64,000 nucleotides of DNA from Pseudoalteromonas sp. T1lg23B (GTDB lineage: Bacteria; Pseudomonadota; Gammaproteobacteria; Enterobacterales; Alteromonadaceae), in contig NZ_PQBZ01000042.1 of the NCBI RefSeq assembly GCF_002964665.1, forward strand, positions 431,097 through 495,096, in the 5' to 3' direction. The translations under genes and the position numbers were made by a program. A model generated the notes under the pieces. The model ran no database searches. It was not told where the DNA came from and saw only the letters and a program-made list of their open reading frames with translations. Shown here piece by piece: positions 1 through 8,553 of the stretch (the stretch's first letter is position 1; each line of letters opens with the position of its first letter).

Positions 1-2591
1 GGTAGCGCATATGTTGCTTGTGGCTGCATATATGAGTGCGATAAATCATAAACAACCAAATTAGGTTCACCACCATTATTTGCTGTAAAAATGAACTTTG
101 CTTTGCCATCTGAGTTCACATCAGCAACAAAAGCTATTCTAGGGATCATTGGATTGGTTACGATTTGACCTTTAGATTCGAGCTGATAGGCGTCGGTCAG
201 ACTAAACACATCGAACACCGTTTCTTCATCGTTCGCAGCTCTGATCAACTCGTCTCTTCCATCGTTATCTATGTCACCAAACTTCGCCTGGAATATTTCA
301 TTGGCTACATCAAAATCAATGGTACGCAACTTACGGTCAACAAACGAATAGAGTGCCATGCTATTTAATGACGGCAAGGAAACAATTTCATCTATTCCGT
401 CGGCGTTAAAATCTGCAACAGATAAAGAATTTGACATGACTGGTACATCCAACACTTGCCAAGAACCTGCTTTATACGCTTTACCAATATCCAAAAATAT
501 TGTGATACCATCATTGTTATCTGATCTAGCTGTAACAAACTTGTGTGCTCGCTCTGTGGTTACTTCGAATAGCACGTCATGTGGCGCTAAAAGGCTGATC
601 ACAGTTAATTTGGATGCCCTGCTCGACCAATTGTCAGACGGCAGATGTTCCAGCACGACAAGCTCCAAATCACCATCATGATTTAAGTCAATCGCTTGAG
701 ATTGTACTATGTGGTTCTCAGTACTATATATTTCTTGTGCAACTTGATTTAGGTCGAAGAGCAGCGCGATACTGTTTTGATATTGCAATAGCAATTCTGT
801 GGCAATATCCTCATCTGCTTGCAGACTGCTTGCATGAGTAAGCAGTCCATCTTGGCTAGTATATGGATAACTCCACTCGTATTGAGCACGCTCTGCGTTT
901 AAGTTAAAAATGGCTAAGTTATATGGCGACTTTAATGAAAGTAACTCTTTGTTACCATCGCCATCGACATCAACAAACTCTAATTTCTCTGAATAGTATT
1001 CACTTCGTTTAAGTGCTCTTGCTGTCAAATTGGTGCTATCGTCTTTAAGTGTTACTTCAACAAGGTGTTCGTTAATAACCATACCATCGCTATCAACAAT
1101 GCCAAATGTAAATTGATATGTTTGTTGAGCAAATAACAAGCTCTTCGGTGGCTGCCAAGTCACGTTACCATGCTGATCTAGGTGCCCCCCTTGCGGTGCA
1201 GATATTAATGTAACCTGCAATGAGTCGCTGCCTTGATCTGGGTCGAGAGCCTGTACTTTAAACTCTACCAATTCACCAACGTTGAGCACATCAGCAGACG
1301 CATGAGTGGAGCTCAGTAAAATTGGTGCCTTACCAATTGTCACAGCATCAGACAGTTCGCTACTAACTGTATTGCTAGAATCAGATACGTCATAGGCAAC
1401 TTGCACTAAGTCGTTTATTTTAGCTATACCCGCAGGTAATTCTTTATTTTGATAACCAGATACAAGTTCACCATTGATGTACCATCTATATTTAAACGAA
1501 AACTGTTCAAATGAAGTATCTATATCTTCTATATCATCCTCAGAAACCAAAGCAACGATAGGGTCTAGCGTTGTTAGTGCTTTTGCTGGGTCTTGAACAA
1601 TAGATGGCGCATTTTTAACAACTGGCGGCTTTGACAAAACCTCTACAGGCATCAACGGAATGCTACTCAGATTAGCATCCCAAAATGCTTGGATATCTTT
1701 AAAGTAAATCCCTTGATCCCTCTGTCCGTCAAGGTTTGAGTCCTCTGTGTACTTCACCCATGGACGATTAATTTCCACTTGAACTTGATTAGTTGACTTA
1801 AACTTAACCAACCTTGAGGAAATATTTTCAGAGCTATCTGATAACGTTTGTGCTTCAACCGATACGCGTCCAACACCTTGGTATCTTATCTCTCCATTGT
1901 AAGATGTAGACAAACCAGAACTAGTTTCTCTTTCTGTAGTTGTAGTGCTTGAAACAAACGAAATTGATTCTGACTTAAAAGCGATGTATTCGGTAGACAC
2001 TTCAGAGCCAACATCATCATAGGTATTCAAATAACCTGTAAACTGTTGAAACCTATTGCCTTGTCGCATTTTAAAATTTTCGACAAAAATAGTCGGTGCT
2101 GGTCCATCAATAAATGCGGCCAATACTCCAGATAATAAGGGGTCACCTGATGACATTTTGCAATCCACAAAATGTAATGAGAACTGTGTGACAACTCCCG
2201 AAACTTTTATGTTCCCAGAGAAAGGGCAGTTAATTGAAGTCGTTAGTTGGTTATTTCCATCAACTAAATTTAAGTCGTCTAAATTTATACTATCTAGCGA
2301 ATCTTCAATATCATAAAACAGTGTACGCACCATATCACGCGCCATGCGCAGATCAATGACTTCATCATTCTTATTACCTGTATATGCAGCATTCGCGACT
2401 TGTCGCGCATACTCTTTAACGTCATTTAATTCATAGTGCTGTATATTAACAATCTTAGATTGTGGGCTGGGGGTCGAACCCGAGTCTGTTTGATCTGATG
2501 AATCATTGATATCCGCGCTACCGCCACCAGAGCCACCGCACCCAAGCAGCAATAATGGTATCAATAGCACAATTAAAAGATTGATTGGCAT
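1..2591 (-). CDS. FG-GAP/VCBS-like repeat lipoprotein, 3' end beyond window
   Basis: A reading frame opens at the ATG at 2589-2591 (Shine-Dalgarno AGGAAG just upstream) and stays open for 863 codons to the window edge, so the C-terminus is missing. The N-terminus is a lipoprotein signal with lipobox LLGC, Cys at residue 18, followed by a Gly/Ser-rich linker, so it should be lipid-anchored in the envelope. The middle holds Ig/cadherin-like beta modules. The last third repeats calcium-loop-like Asp motifs (DVDGDGNKEL, DLNHDGDLEL, DFNADGIDEI, DIDNDGRDEL, DVNSDGKAKF), typical of FG-GAP/VCBS beta-propeller repeats used for adhesion or ligand binding. The ligand is unknown. It is the leftmost gene, and about 860 bases separate it from the next gene. 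Confidence 0.8.
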   Translation of the reverse strand, partial: MPINLLIVLLIPLLLLGCGGSGGGSADINDSSDQTDSGSTPSPQSKIVNIQHYELNDVKEYARQVANAAYTGNKNDEVIDLRMARDMVRTLFYDIEDSLDSINLDDLNLVDGNNQLTTSINCPFSGNIKVSGVVTQFSLHFVDCKMSSGDPLLSGVLAAFIDGPAPTIFVENFKMRQGNRFQQFTGYLNTYDDVGSEVSTEYIAFKSESISFVSSTTTTERETSSGLSTSYNGEIRYQGVGRVSVEAQTLSDSSENISSRLVKFKSTNQVQVEINRPWVKYTEDSNLDGQRDQGIYFKDIQAFWDANLSSIPLMPVEVLSKPPVVKNAPSIVQDPAKALTTLDPIVALVSEDDIEDIDTSFEQFSFKYRWYINGELVSGYQNKELPAGIAKINDLVQVAYDVSDSSNTVSSELSDAVTIGKAPILLSSTHASADVLNVGELVEFKVQALDPDQGSDSLQVTLISAPQGGHLDQHGNVTWQPPKSLLFAQQTYQFTFGIVDSDGMVINEHLVEVTLKDDSTNLTARALKRSEYYSEKLEFVDVDGDGNKELLSLKSPYNLAIFNLNAERAQYEWSYPYTSQDGLLTHASSLQADEDIATELLLQYQNSIALLFDLNQVAQEIYSTENHIVQSQAIDLNHDGDLELVVLEHLPSDNWSSRASKLTVISLLAPHDVLFEVTTERAHKFVTARSDNNDGITIFLDIGKAYKAGSWQVLDVPVMSNSLSVADFNADGIDEIVSLPSLNSMALYSFVDRKLRTIDFDVANEIFQAKFGDIDNDGRDELIRAANDEETVFDVFSLTDAYQLESKGQIVTNPMIPRIAFVADVNSDGKAKFIFTANNGGEPNLVVYDLSHSYMQPQATYAL

Positions 2592-3208
2592 TTAGTTTCT
2601 TCCTGATTAATACTCAGACTAGAGCAAATAAATTGTATATAAACCAGCCATTGTACCGCGTATGGGTGTGACACATCTACTTATCCAAAGTCTTTTCTCA
2701 CGTTTCTATCGCAACATCATTCATGTGATTTATTCAAAAGCGTCCCTCGATATCAAAAAAGTCTAAGACTTCTGCATCCTTAAATTGCTTTTCTCTGTTG
2801 TGACATGTTGGAAATAAATTTTGATGACAGTTGTGCGCACACTTTATGTGGAACAAAAAACCTGCAAATGAAAGAGTTTGGTGTTTCCGATGTGCTGAAC
2901 AAAGGACCGAATCACACAGCTCTAGTAGAAGGAAAATAGCTAAATACCTTTACAACAAAGCATTTGTCCAAAATAGATGCTCTTCCCTGAGCAACTGGAT
3001 TTGGAACTGCTTTTGGGCAATAAGCATTGCCAAGTACATTTTTGCAGGTAAATGTGGATAAAAAATGGAGACGTTAATACCGGGCTCATTTTACAAAAAA
3101 TTTATGACTTTATCTAAAAGGTAAACAAATAAAACCCTGCTATCCACTTGATTTGTTTTGAAATATATATTGGATATAAATTATTTCATGATTCAAGTTA
3201 AATTAATG

Positions 3209-3237
3209 TTTACATTTAATATACATAATTGTATTAT
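3209..3237 (+). promoter_or_regulatory. Candidate sigma-70 promoter of an intergenic small RNA
   Basis: TTTACA (3209-3214), a 17-base spacer and TATTAT (3232-3237) closely match the sigma-70 consensus. The start site would fall near 3244, about 140 bases before a strong terminator, with no convincing reading frame between. Confidence 0.5.
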
Positions 3238-3243
3238 CTTTCT

Positions 3244-3382
3244 CGCATTAAAAGCATTATCTCCTTAGAAAAGTAGATATCGCTAATACCAATAAGGACG
3301 TTGGTGGTGTTTTATCTTCCTTAAAGCACACTGTTTAGGTGTTGTTATTTTAGCAGGCCCATTTTTGGGCCTGCTTTTTTTT
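3244..3382 (+). ncRNA. Candidate intergenic small RNA of about 140 nt
   Basis: The stretch lies between a near-consensus promoter and a textbook intrinsic terminator, in an 860-base gap between divergent genes. No plausible protein frame fills it. It contains ATCTCCTT near 3260, complementary to a Shine-Dalgarno sequence, in a region that could be single-stranded. That is a common seed type in Hfq-dependent regulatory RNAs, and the long U tract also fits Hfq binding. I do not recognise it as Spot 42, RyhB, Qrr or another named family. It could instead be the tail of an unrecognised small transcript. Confidence 0.45.
3353..3382 (+). terminator. Intrinsic terminator
   Basis: Perfect 8-bp GC-rich stem GCAGGCCC/GGGCCTGC (3353-3360 and 3367-3374), a 6-base loop and eight T residues. 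No annotated plus-strand gene precedes it, which is why a small RNA is proposed. Confidence 0.85.
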
Positions 3383-3455
3383 GCCTTCAAAACTTCATAT
3401 CTAACAAATGTATATAGTGATATTATAGCGGTAAATTGTTAGCCCTATTGCCACT

Positions 3456-3893
3456 ATGCCTCTAAGAAAACCCGTTTCAGTACTGGTCGTGATTTATAAC
3501 GATATAGGCGAATTCCTGCTTATTCGCCGAGCTGATGATGCAAGCTTTTGGCAGTCCGTTACGGGCGGTGTTGAACAACATGAATCCCCCTTACAAACCG
3601 CATATAGAGAGCTCGAGGAAGAGACGGGCATTGATGCAAAGGCACTTGGTATTGAAGTTGTCGACCACCAACATACCAATCAATACGAGATCAGAGAGTG
3701 TTGGCGACACCGCTATATCGCTGGGGCCAAAGTTAATACCGAGCATGTCTTTAGTGTCTGTGTACCTGAGGGTATTGAGGTTAAACTCGACCCTAACGAA
3801 CATACCCAATACCTGTGGCTAAGTCAGTCTGAAGCGGCTAAAAAGGCATGGTCACCCAGTAACGCCAAAGAGATAAACGATATAAAAGTATAA
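3456..3893 (+). CDS. nudB: Dihydroneopterin triphosphate diphosphatase (Nudix)
   Basis: A 145-residue Nudix hydrolase. The start MPLRKPVSVLVVIY and the phrase FWQSVTGGVE are characteristic of NudB, which removes pyrophosphate from dihydroneopterin triphosphate in folate synthesis. The Nudix box G-x5-E-x7-R-E-x2-E-E-x-G is intact around residues 37-59 (GGVEQHE...RELEEETG). Length matches the E. coli enzyme (150). The gene stands alone here, whereas in many gammaproteobacteria nudB lies next to aspS. No clear promoter or terminator was identified. Confidence 0.88.
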   Translation: MPLRKPVSVLVVIYNDIGEFLLIRRADDASFWQSVTGGVEQHESPLQTAYRELEEETGIDAKALGIEVVDHQHTNQYEIRECWRHRYIAGAKVNTEHVFSVCVPEGIEVKLDPNEHTQYLWLSQSEAAKKAWSPSNAKEINDIKV

Positions 3894-4147
3894 AGCCTAA
3901 GAGATTGCATTTTCATCAATAACCCACCTATAATGAACCCAAATGAGATACACAAAAATACCGTGTAGTTAATTACAACCAGTTGTCATTCAACTAACTT
4001 GGCGCTTAGCTGCCGTTCTCATTTTCCCAGATTCTATAGAAGGGATAACACGCTTTTTTAAAATACCCCTATCGTCGTTTTAGCATTGGCTACTTTAGAT
4101 GCAATACACAATAATGAAACGTCAAAGCGCTTTTTGCGAGGAATATC

Positions 4148-5101
4148 ATGGAACCACTTAGTCAGATTTTAGAAATCTTATTTAACATTGAAGTTGTCTT
4201 GCTTATATTTGTGGTGGTGGTGCTCAAAAGCAGTATCAAATTTGTACCACAAAACCGGGCATGGCTGGTTGAACGTTTTGGTAAATACCAATCAACTAAA
4301 GAAGCGGGCCTTAACTTTATCGTACCGTTTATAGACCGTGTAGCGGCCGACAGAAGTTTAAAAGAACAAGCTGTGGACGTGCCTTCTCAGTCAGCTATCA
4401 CCAAAGATAATATTTCACTGATTGTTGATGGCGTACTGTATTTTAGAGTACTCGACCCATACAAAGCCACTTACGGCGTTGATGATTACATTTTCGCTGT
4501 AACCCAGTTAGCACAAACAACGATGCGTAGCGAGTTGGGTAAAATGGAATTAGATAAAACCTTTGAGGAACGCGACTTATTAAACACCAATATTGTGGCT
4601 GCCATCAACAGCGCTTCTGATCCATGGGGTATTCAAGTATTACGCTATGAAATAAAAGACATTGTGCCACCTAATTCGGTGATGGAAGCAATGGAAGCAC
4701 AAATGAAGGCAGAGCGGGTTAAACGTGCTCAAATACTTGAGTCTGAAGGTGACAGACAAGCTGCCATCAACGTAGCTGAGGGTAAAAAGCAAGCCCAAGT
4801 ACTTGCAGCCGAAGGTGAAAAAGCGGAGCAAATCTTAAGCGCAGAAGGTGAAGCCCAAGCTATTCTTGCGGTTGCACAAGCTCAGGCTGAAGCGCTACGT
4901 AAAGTGGGTGAAGCGGCCGATACGCAAGCTGGGCAAAAAGCGATACAGCTAGACCTTGCAACAAAAGCTATCGCCGCCAAACAAGCGATTGCTAAAGAGT
5001 CTTCAGTGGTTTTATTACCTGATTCTGGCACCGATGCCAGCTCGCTGGTTGCACAAGGTATGGCTATTATTAACTCTATAAATAAACAACAAAAAGGGTA
5101 A
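4148..5101 (+). CDS. SPFH/Band 7 (stomatin-like) membrane protein
   Basis: A 317-residue member of the stomatin/QmcA branch of the SPFH family. A single N-terminal membrane helix (about residues 12-30) leads into the Band 7 domain (VPQNRAWLVERFGKY, about 37-200). Next comes an Ala/Glu/Lys/Gln-rich helix of heptad-like EGE-QAQ repeats (about 190-270), which forms oligomers in this family. Such proteins scaffold membrane microdomains and partner with NfeD proteins, as here: the nfeD-like gene begins 4 bases after the stop, making a two-gene operon equivalent to qmcA-ybbJ of E. coli. Confidence 0.88.
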   Translation: MEPLSQILEILFNIEVVLLIFVVVVLKSSIKFVPQNRAWLVERFGKYQSTKEAGLNFIVPFIDRVAADRSLKEQAVDVPSQSAITKDNISLIVDGVLYFRVLDPYKATYGVDDYIFAVTQLAQTTMRSELGKMELDKTFEERDLLNTNIVAAINSASDPWGIQVLRYEIKDIVPPNSVMEAMEAQMKAERVKRAQILESEGDRQAAINVAEGKKQAQVLAAEGEKAEQILSAEGEAQAILAVAQAQAEALRKVGEAADTQAGQKAIQLDLATKAIAAKQAIAKESSVVLLPDSGTDASSLVAQGMAIINSINKQQKG

Positions 5102-5105
5102 GTAA

Positions 5106-5558
5106 ATGGCGTTCGTATTAGACAACTTAGCACAATCGCTCATCATCATTGGGATCTTGGCGTTAGTGATTGAAGTTGCAGTGCTTGGATTTGCCACATT
5201 TGTTCTACTGTTCTTGGGATTATCACTGATTTTTAGTGGCACCATGATGTACGCAGGATTACTGAGTGAAGATTGGCTCACTGCACTTTGGGTCAACGCT
5301 GTATTGACCTTTGTACTGGCGCTAATACTTTGGAAACCCTTACTAAGGCTGCAACAATCATCAAGCGAAAAAACTCTGGGCAGCGACTTTGCTGATATTG
5401 ATTTTGTGCTTGAAGCCGATTTAAATGAGCAAAACAAGCAATATCACAGTTACTCTGGTATTCAGTGGCAACTCAAAAGTGACCAACCTATCAGTAAAGG
5501 CACCCGCGTTAAAGTGGTCAAGAAGGAAGTTGGTGTAATGTGGGTCAAAGCCATTTAG
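5106..5558 (+). CDS. NfeD family membrane protein (short form)
   Basis: 150 residues. Two or three hydrophobic helices fill residues 8-80 (IIIGILALVIEVAVLGFATF and following). A soluble OB-fold domain (about 95-150) ends in the pattern GTRVKVVKKEVGVMWVKAI, typical of the NfeD C-terminal domain. It lacks the ClpP-like protease half of long NfeD, so it belongs to the short NfeD1b type found beside stomatin-like proteins. It starts 4 bases after the Band 7 gene and is probably translated from the same message. Role: partner of the Band 7 scaffold in membrane quality control, inferred from the family. Confidence 0.85.
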   Translation: MAFVLDNLAQSLIIIGILALVIEVAVLGFATFVLLFLGLSLIFSGTMMYAGLLSEDWLTALWVNAVLTFVLALILWKPLLRLQQSSSEKTLGSDFADIDFVLEADLNEQNKQYHSYSGIQWQLKSDQPISKGTRVKVVKKEVGVMWVKAI

Positions 5559-5579
5559 CTTTGCCGTCATCACGACAAA

Positions 5580-5608
5580 TAAAAAACTGGCAGCACTGCG
5601 CTGCCAGT
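5580..5608 (-). terminator. Intrinsic terminator of the YHYH lipoprotein gene
   Basis: 9-bp stem ACTGGCAGC/GCTGCCAGT (5586-5594 and 5600-5608) with a 5-base loop. On the minus strand it is followed by six T residues. The plus-strand U tract is weak, so it mainly serves the minus-strand gene, though it may also stop the Band 7/NfeD transcript. Confidence 0.75.
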
Positions 5609-5630
5609 GTTTGCGCTAAAGGTTAACTCG

Positions 5631-7028
5631 CTATTGTTCATGTGAGTGTAACTCACTGTGATCATGGAGTAGATTGTTTAAAGCGTTTCCTGTGGGTCTA
5701 AACGAGTCATCGACTTGACCGCGATAACACCCTACCACCCACGGAAAACTATCGGTAATGTAATATCCGTACTGCCCATTATTCTGCATGCCATTGCACT
5801 CATCTAAGTCTCCTGAGTCCGCAACATACTGCCAATCGGAGCGAAATTGACCATCATAGTTGTCACTTGCAACCTCCCCGACCCCACCTTGTGGCGTTTG
5901 ATAGCCGCTGACATCTTGTCTTTTTCCGCCATTATTTTTAAGGGTGTAGCTGGGTGTTGCTTTGCGTATTTCACCATTCACTTCTATACACGGACCATAA
6001 ATTGGGAAACCATCCGCGGCAAAACCAATCACCGGCGATACCACCTGACAATCTTGGTTAAACATGGCGTTAGGATTGCCATGATAGTGATAACGGCCAT
6101 TAGGTTGTGGGTGCGCATTGTGACTGTCGGTGCCAAAAGAATTCAGCGGTGACATGGGATCATAACGCCACGGATGATCGCTTTGGTTTGCGCCACATCC
6201 GATTTTTTCTCTGCCTAAAGGCTCATTACCAACGTCGTAGCAGGCGGCAGCCATGATATCTACACTTACCCCATTTAAAAAAATTCCGTTTGACACACCG
6301 ATTTCAACCGCCGTGGTATTACTGGAAAAAATAGGCGCTACAGGTACGCTATAACTGGCTGATTGCTCGCTAACATCCGTAGCAAATTGTGCTTGGGCGT
6401 CATTAAAATCATGGTTAGGAATTTCATTGACGCTAAAAGTACAGGTATTGCCATCACTGGCAATAGATACCTCACCACTAAAGTCCAACCCTCTTTGTAT
6501 ATCAATCACATAAGATTCATAGCTACCAACATAGGACGCACAGGATGCCTCTTGCTTGGTGAATACCTGATTCGTGATATCTTGAGTCTGTGAGGTCACT
6601 TGGGTCGCGTTGATGAGGATTTCATCTTCGGTGCTCTCTTTACCGTCCGATACGGTTAAACTAATTCGGTATGTTCCGAGTGTATCTGGCACCACAGAAG
6701 CACTAACCGAACTGCTATTTTGAATGGTTGTTTGGCTATTTGCTGGGCGCTCCTGCATGGTCCACTGATAACTTAATGCGTCACCATCCTCATCACGACT
6801 GGCACTGCCACTGAGCATCAATGTTTGACCAACGCTAACATCTCTATCTACACCGGCATTGGCCACTGGCGCACTGTTGCTAACATCACTAGGCTGCTGC
6901 TCATTATTATCTAACGATGGCGCAGTGCTTGCACTGTTTGAACCGCCACACCCGCATAAAGTCGCTGCGCTTACAAGTGCAATCAGCAGCGCACGAAACT
7001 GAAATTTGTCTATCACCTTAGCTTTCAT
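5631..7028 (-). CDS. PKD- and YHYH-domain lipoprotein
   Basis: 465 residues, start supported by GGAGGGG upstream. The N-terminal signal ends in lipobox LCGC (Cys near residue 27). Residues about 50-140 form a PKD/Ig-like domain (APVANAGVDRDVSVGQTLMLSGSA, then YQWT and VSDG). Residues about 150-450 form a YHYH domain, named for the motif seen here (GRYHYHG), with neighbouring IGFAADGFPIYGP and several His and Cys residues. The YHYH family has no firm biochemical function; His-rich motifs suggest metal binding. The C-terminus is His-rich (HDHSELHSHEQ), which also suggests metal contact. It is single in its transcript and ends at a clear terminator. Confidence 0.85.
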   Translation of the reverse strand: MKAKVIDKFQFRALLIALVSAATLCGCGGSNSASTAPSLDNNEQQPSDVSNSAPVANAGVDRDVSVGQTLMLSGSASRDEDGDALSYQWTMQERPANSQTTIQNSSSVSASVVPDTLGTYRISLTVSDGKESTEDEILINATQVTSQTQDITNQVFTKQEASCASYVGSYESYVIDIQRGLDFSGEVSIASDGNTCTFSVNEIPNHDFNDAQAQFATDVSEQSASYSVPVAPIFSSNTTAVEIGVSNGIFLNGVSVDIMAAACYDVGNEPLGREKIGCGANQSDHPWRYDPMSPLNSFGTDSHNAHPQPNGRYHYHGNPNAMFNQDCQVVSPVIGFAADGFPIYGPCIEVNGEIRKATPSYTLKNNGGKRQDVSGYQTPQGGVGEVASDNYDGQFRSDWQYVADSGDLDECNGMQNNGQYGYYITDSFPWVVGCYRGQVDDSFRPTGNALNNLLHDHSELHSHEQ

Positions 7029-7218
7029 AACCCCTCCAAAACAGCTTCGATTGTTTGTCGATAAATTAAAGCTAGTGCGAAAATGAGGAATAAATAAGGA
7101 AGTGCATTACCAAAGAACAGATTGTTTTTTGAACGCCCTTAAAGCGAGGAATTTAGAGATTAGCGACGGTGTTGTATTGATATTCACAACCACACCGTCG
7201 AACGTACTTCTTCTGAGT

Positions 7219-8289
7219 TTACAGCAATTGTTTTGCGTTAATAAAATCAACTAGTTGTTGAGCGATTTCTTGATGCTCTTGCTTTGTTGGGTGCCAAATA
7301 CAGCCACTCAATGCTGAGCTAAATGGTTGTGAGTATAATTCACCCTGCCCTTTTTCATTCAGTAATGCGATGGCTTCATTGGTAGCGGGAATGATCAAGT
7401 CATATGGATAAGCTGGCCTTGGCATCATCAGGATCGGTTGGTTTGGATAACGGCCACGTAACGTCGTTACAAATTCTACCATACGCTTAACCCATGCTTG
7501 TTTTACCTCCTGAATATCAGCCCAAGGTTCGTGGGCTTGAGGGTCGGTACTAAAATCGTTGGTGCCCACTTCCAAAACAATTAGGTTGGGAAACTTATCT
7601 TCAAAGCTACGTTTATCCTCAAACACCGCGCCTGCTTTATCGTAATAATAAGGTAAGTTATGGTGTGGCTGGTTACCGCTCCAATTACGAATAAGACCAA
7701 GGCCCGATGCAGACAATTGCGTAAAACTGGCACCTAGCATTTGCGCACTCACGTACGGAAACGCGAGTCGTGCATTACTGGTCTCAACGACTTCTGGCCA
7801 TGAACAGTCTCGTTTATTTGACTCACTGCCAAAGCCTGCACTAATGGAATCGCCAATGTATAAAATGTGTTTCTGCTGCTGCCAAACACCGTCTATCGAA
7901 CCGTCCACCTCAAAACTCACGATTTGGCTGAAATTTACAGGGTCTTCTGAGCGTTTTACCACCTCAATTTCAACGTCAGCAACATCTTGTTGATGGAATA
8001 AGGGGTAAGTTTGCGGTTGACCGCTGTAGTCGGTAACGATCTTTTTGTGTAGTTTGCCATCAACCAGTACATCAAACTGGTTGCCTAATCCCACCATAGT
8101 CACAGAGAGACTACGGCCTTTAAGTCGGGTTTTAAAATTCGTGCCCGGCCAATTAATATTGACCTGACCCAAATCGTAATGCTTGTCCGTTCGGCCTTCA
8201 TAACCAATCGCGTGATGAGTTGCGGGTAAAGTGGCCCCATAAGCCAACGAACTGCTAAGCAATAACGAAAGTAAACCTGCCTTGTACAT
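7219..8289 (-). CDS. CE2-type carbohydrate esterase (SGNH/GDSL)
   Basis: 356 residues with a signal peptide cleaved after about residue 18 (SSLAYG-AT), so exported. Residues 25-125 are the beta-sandwich of the CE2 family (GRTD, INWPGTNFKTRLKG). Residues 140-355 are the SGNH hydrolase with block I GDS (Ser148), GTND (242-245) and HPT (His333), the catalytic Ser and His. CE2 enzymes remove acetyl groups from xylan and other polysaccharides. An Asp partner is often missing in CE2, and I cannot assign one. Shine-Dalgarno AAAGGAAC supports the start. It is monocistronic and convergent with nothing nearby. Confidence 0.85.
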   Translation of the reverse strand: MYKAGLLSLLLSSSLAYGATLPATHHAIGYEGRTDKHYDLGQVNINWPGTNFKTRLKGRSLSVTMVGLGNQFDVLVDGKLHKKIVTDYSGQPQTYPLFHQQDVADVEIEVVKRSEDPVNFSQIVSFEVDGSIDGVWQQQKHILYIGDSISAGFGSESNKRDCSWPEVVETSNARLAFPYVSAQMLGASFTQLSASGLGLIRNWSGNQPHHNLPYYYDKAGAVFEDKRSFEDKFPNLIVLEVGTNDFSTDPQAHEPWADIQEVKQAWVKRMVEFVTTLRGRYPNQPILMMPRPAYPYDLIIPATNEAIALLNEKGQGELYSQPFSSALSGCIWHPTKQEHQEIAQQLVDFINAKQLL

Positions 8290-8553
8290 GTTGTTTGTTC
8301 CTTTGTTAGGTTAAAAATACAACATAGATTTTACTTCCCTGCGAGGCAATCGAGTTTTCTTCATGTTAAAAACATTCATTCACTTGGCGCTTATAAGTCG
8401 ACAAGCTTGAATATCAACATAACCCTTTGAAAAATTTAAATAACATGAACAACAGGGATACTTAATTTATGTTTAGGGACAAAAGCGGCGTACCTTTTAA
8501 AAAAACAGCTGTGTGTTACAATTCGGTTAGATATATTTGAAGCAAAATTTGTA

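Noticed and set aside
2831-3061. 76-codon frame in the first large gap
   Set aside because: No ribosome site, unlikely composition (many Cys/Trp/Ser runs), no family; looks like chance.
7164-7200. Hairpin CGACGGTGT/ACACCGTCG downstream of the CE2 gene as a terminator
   Set aside because: Long 19-base loop and no T tract on either strand.
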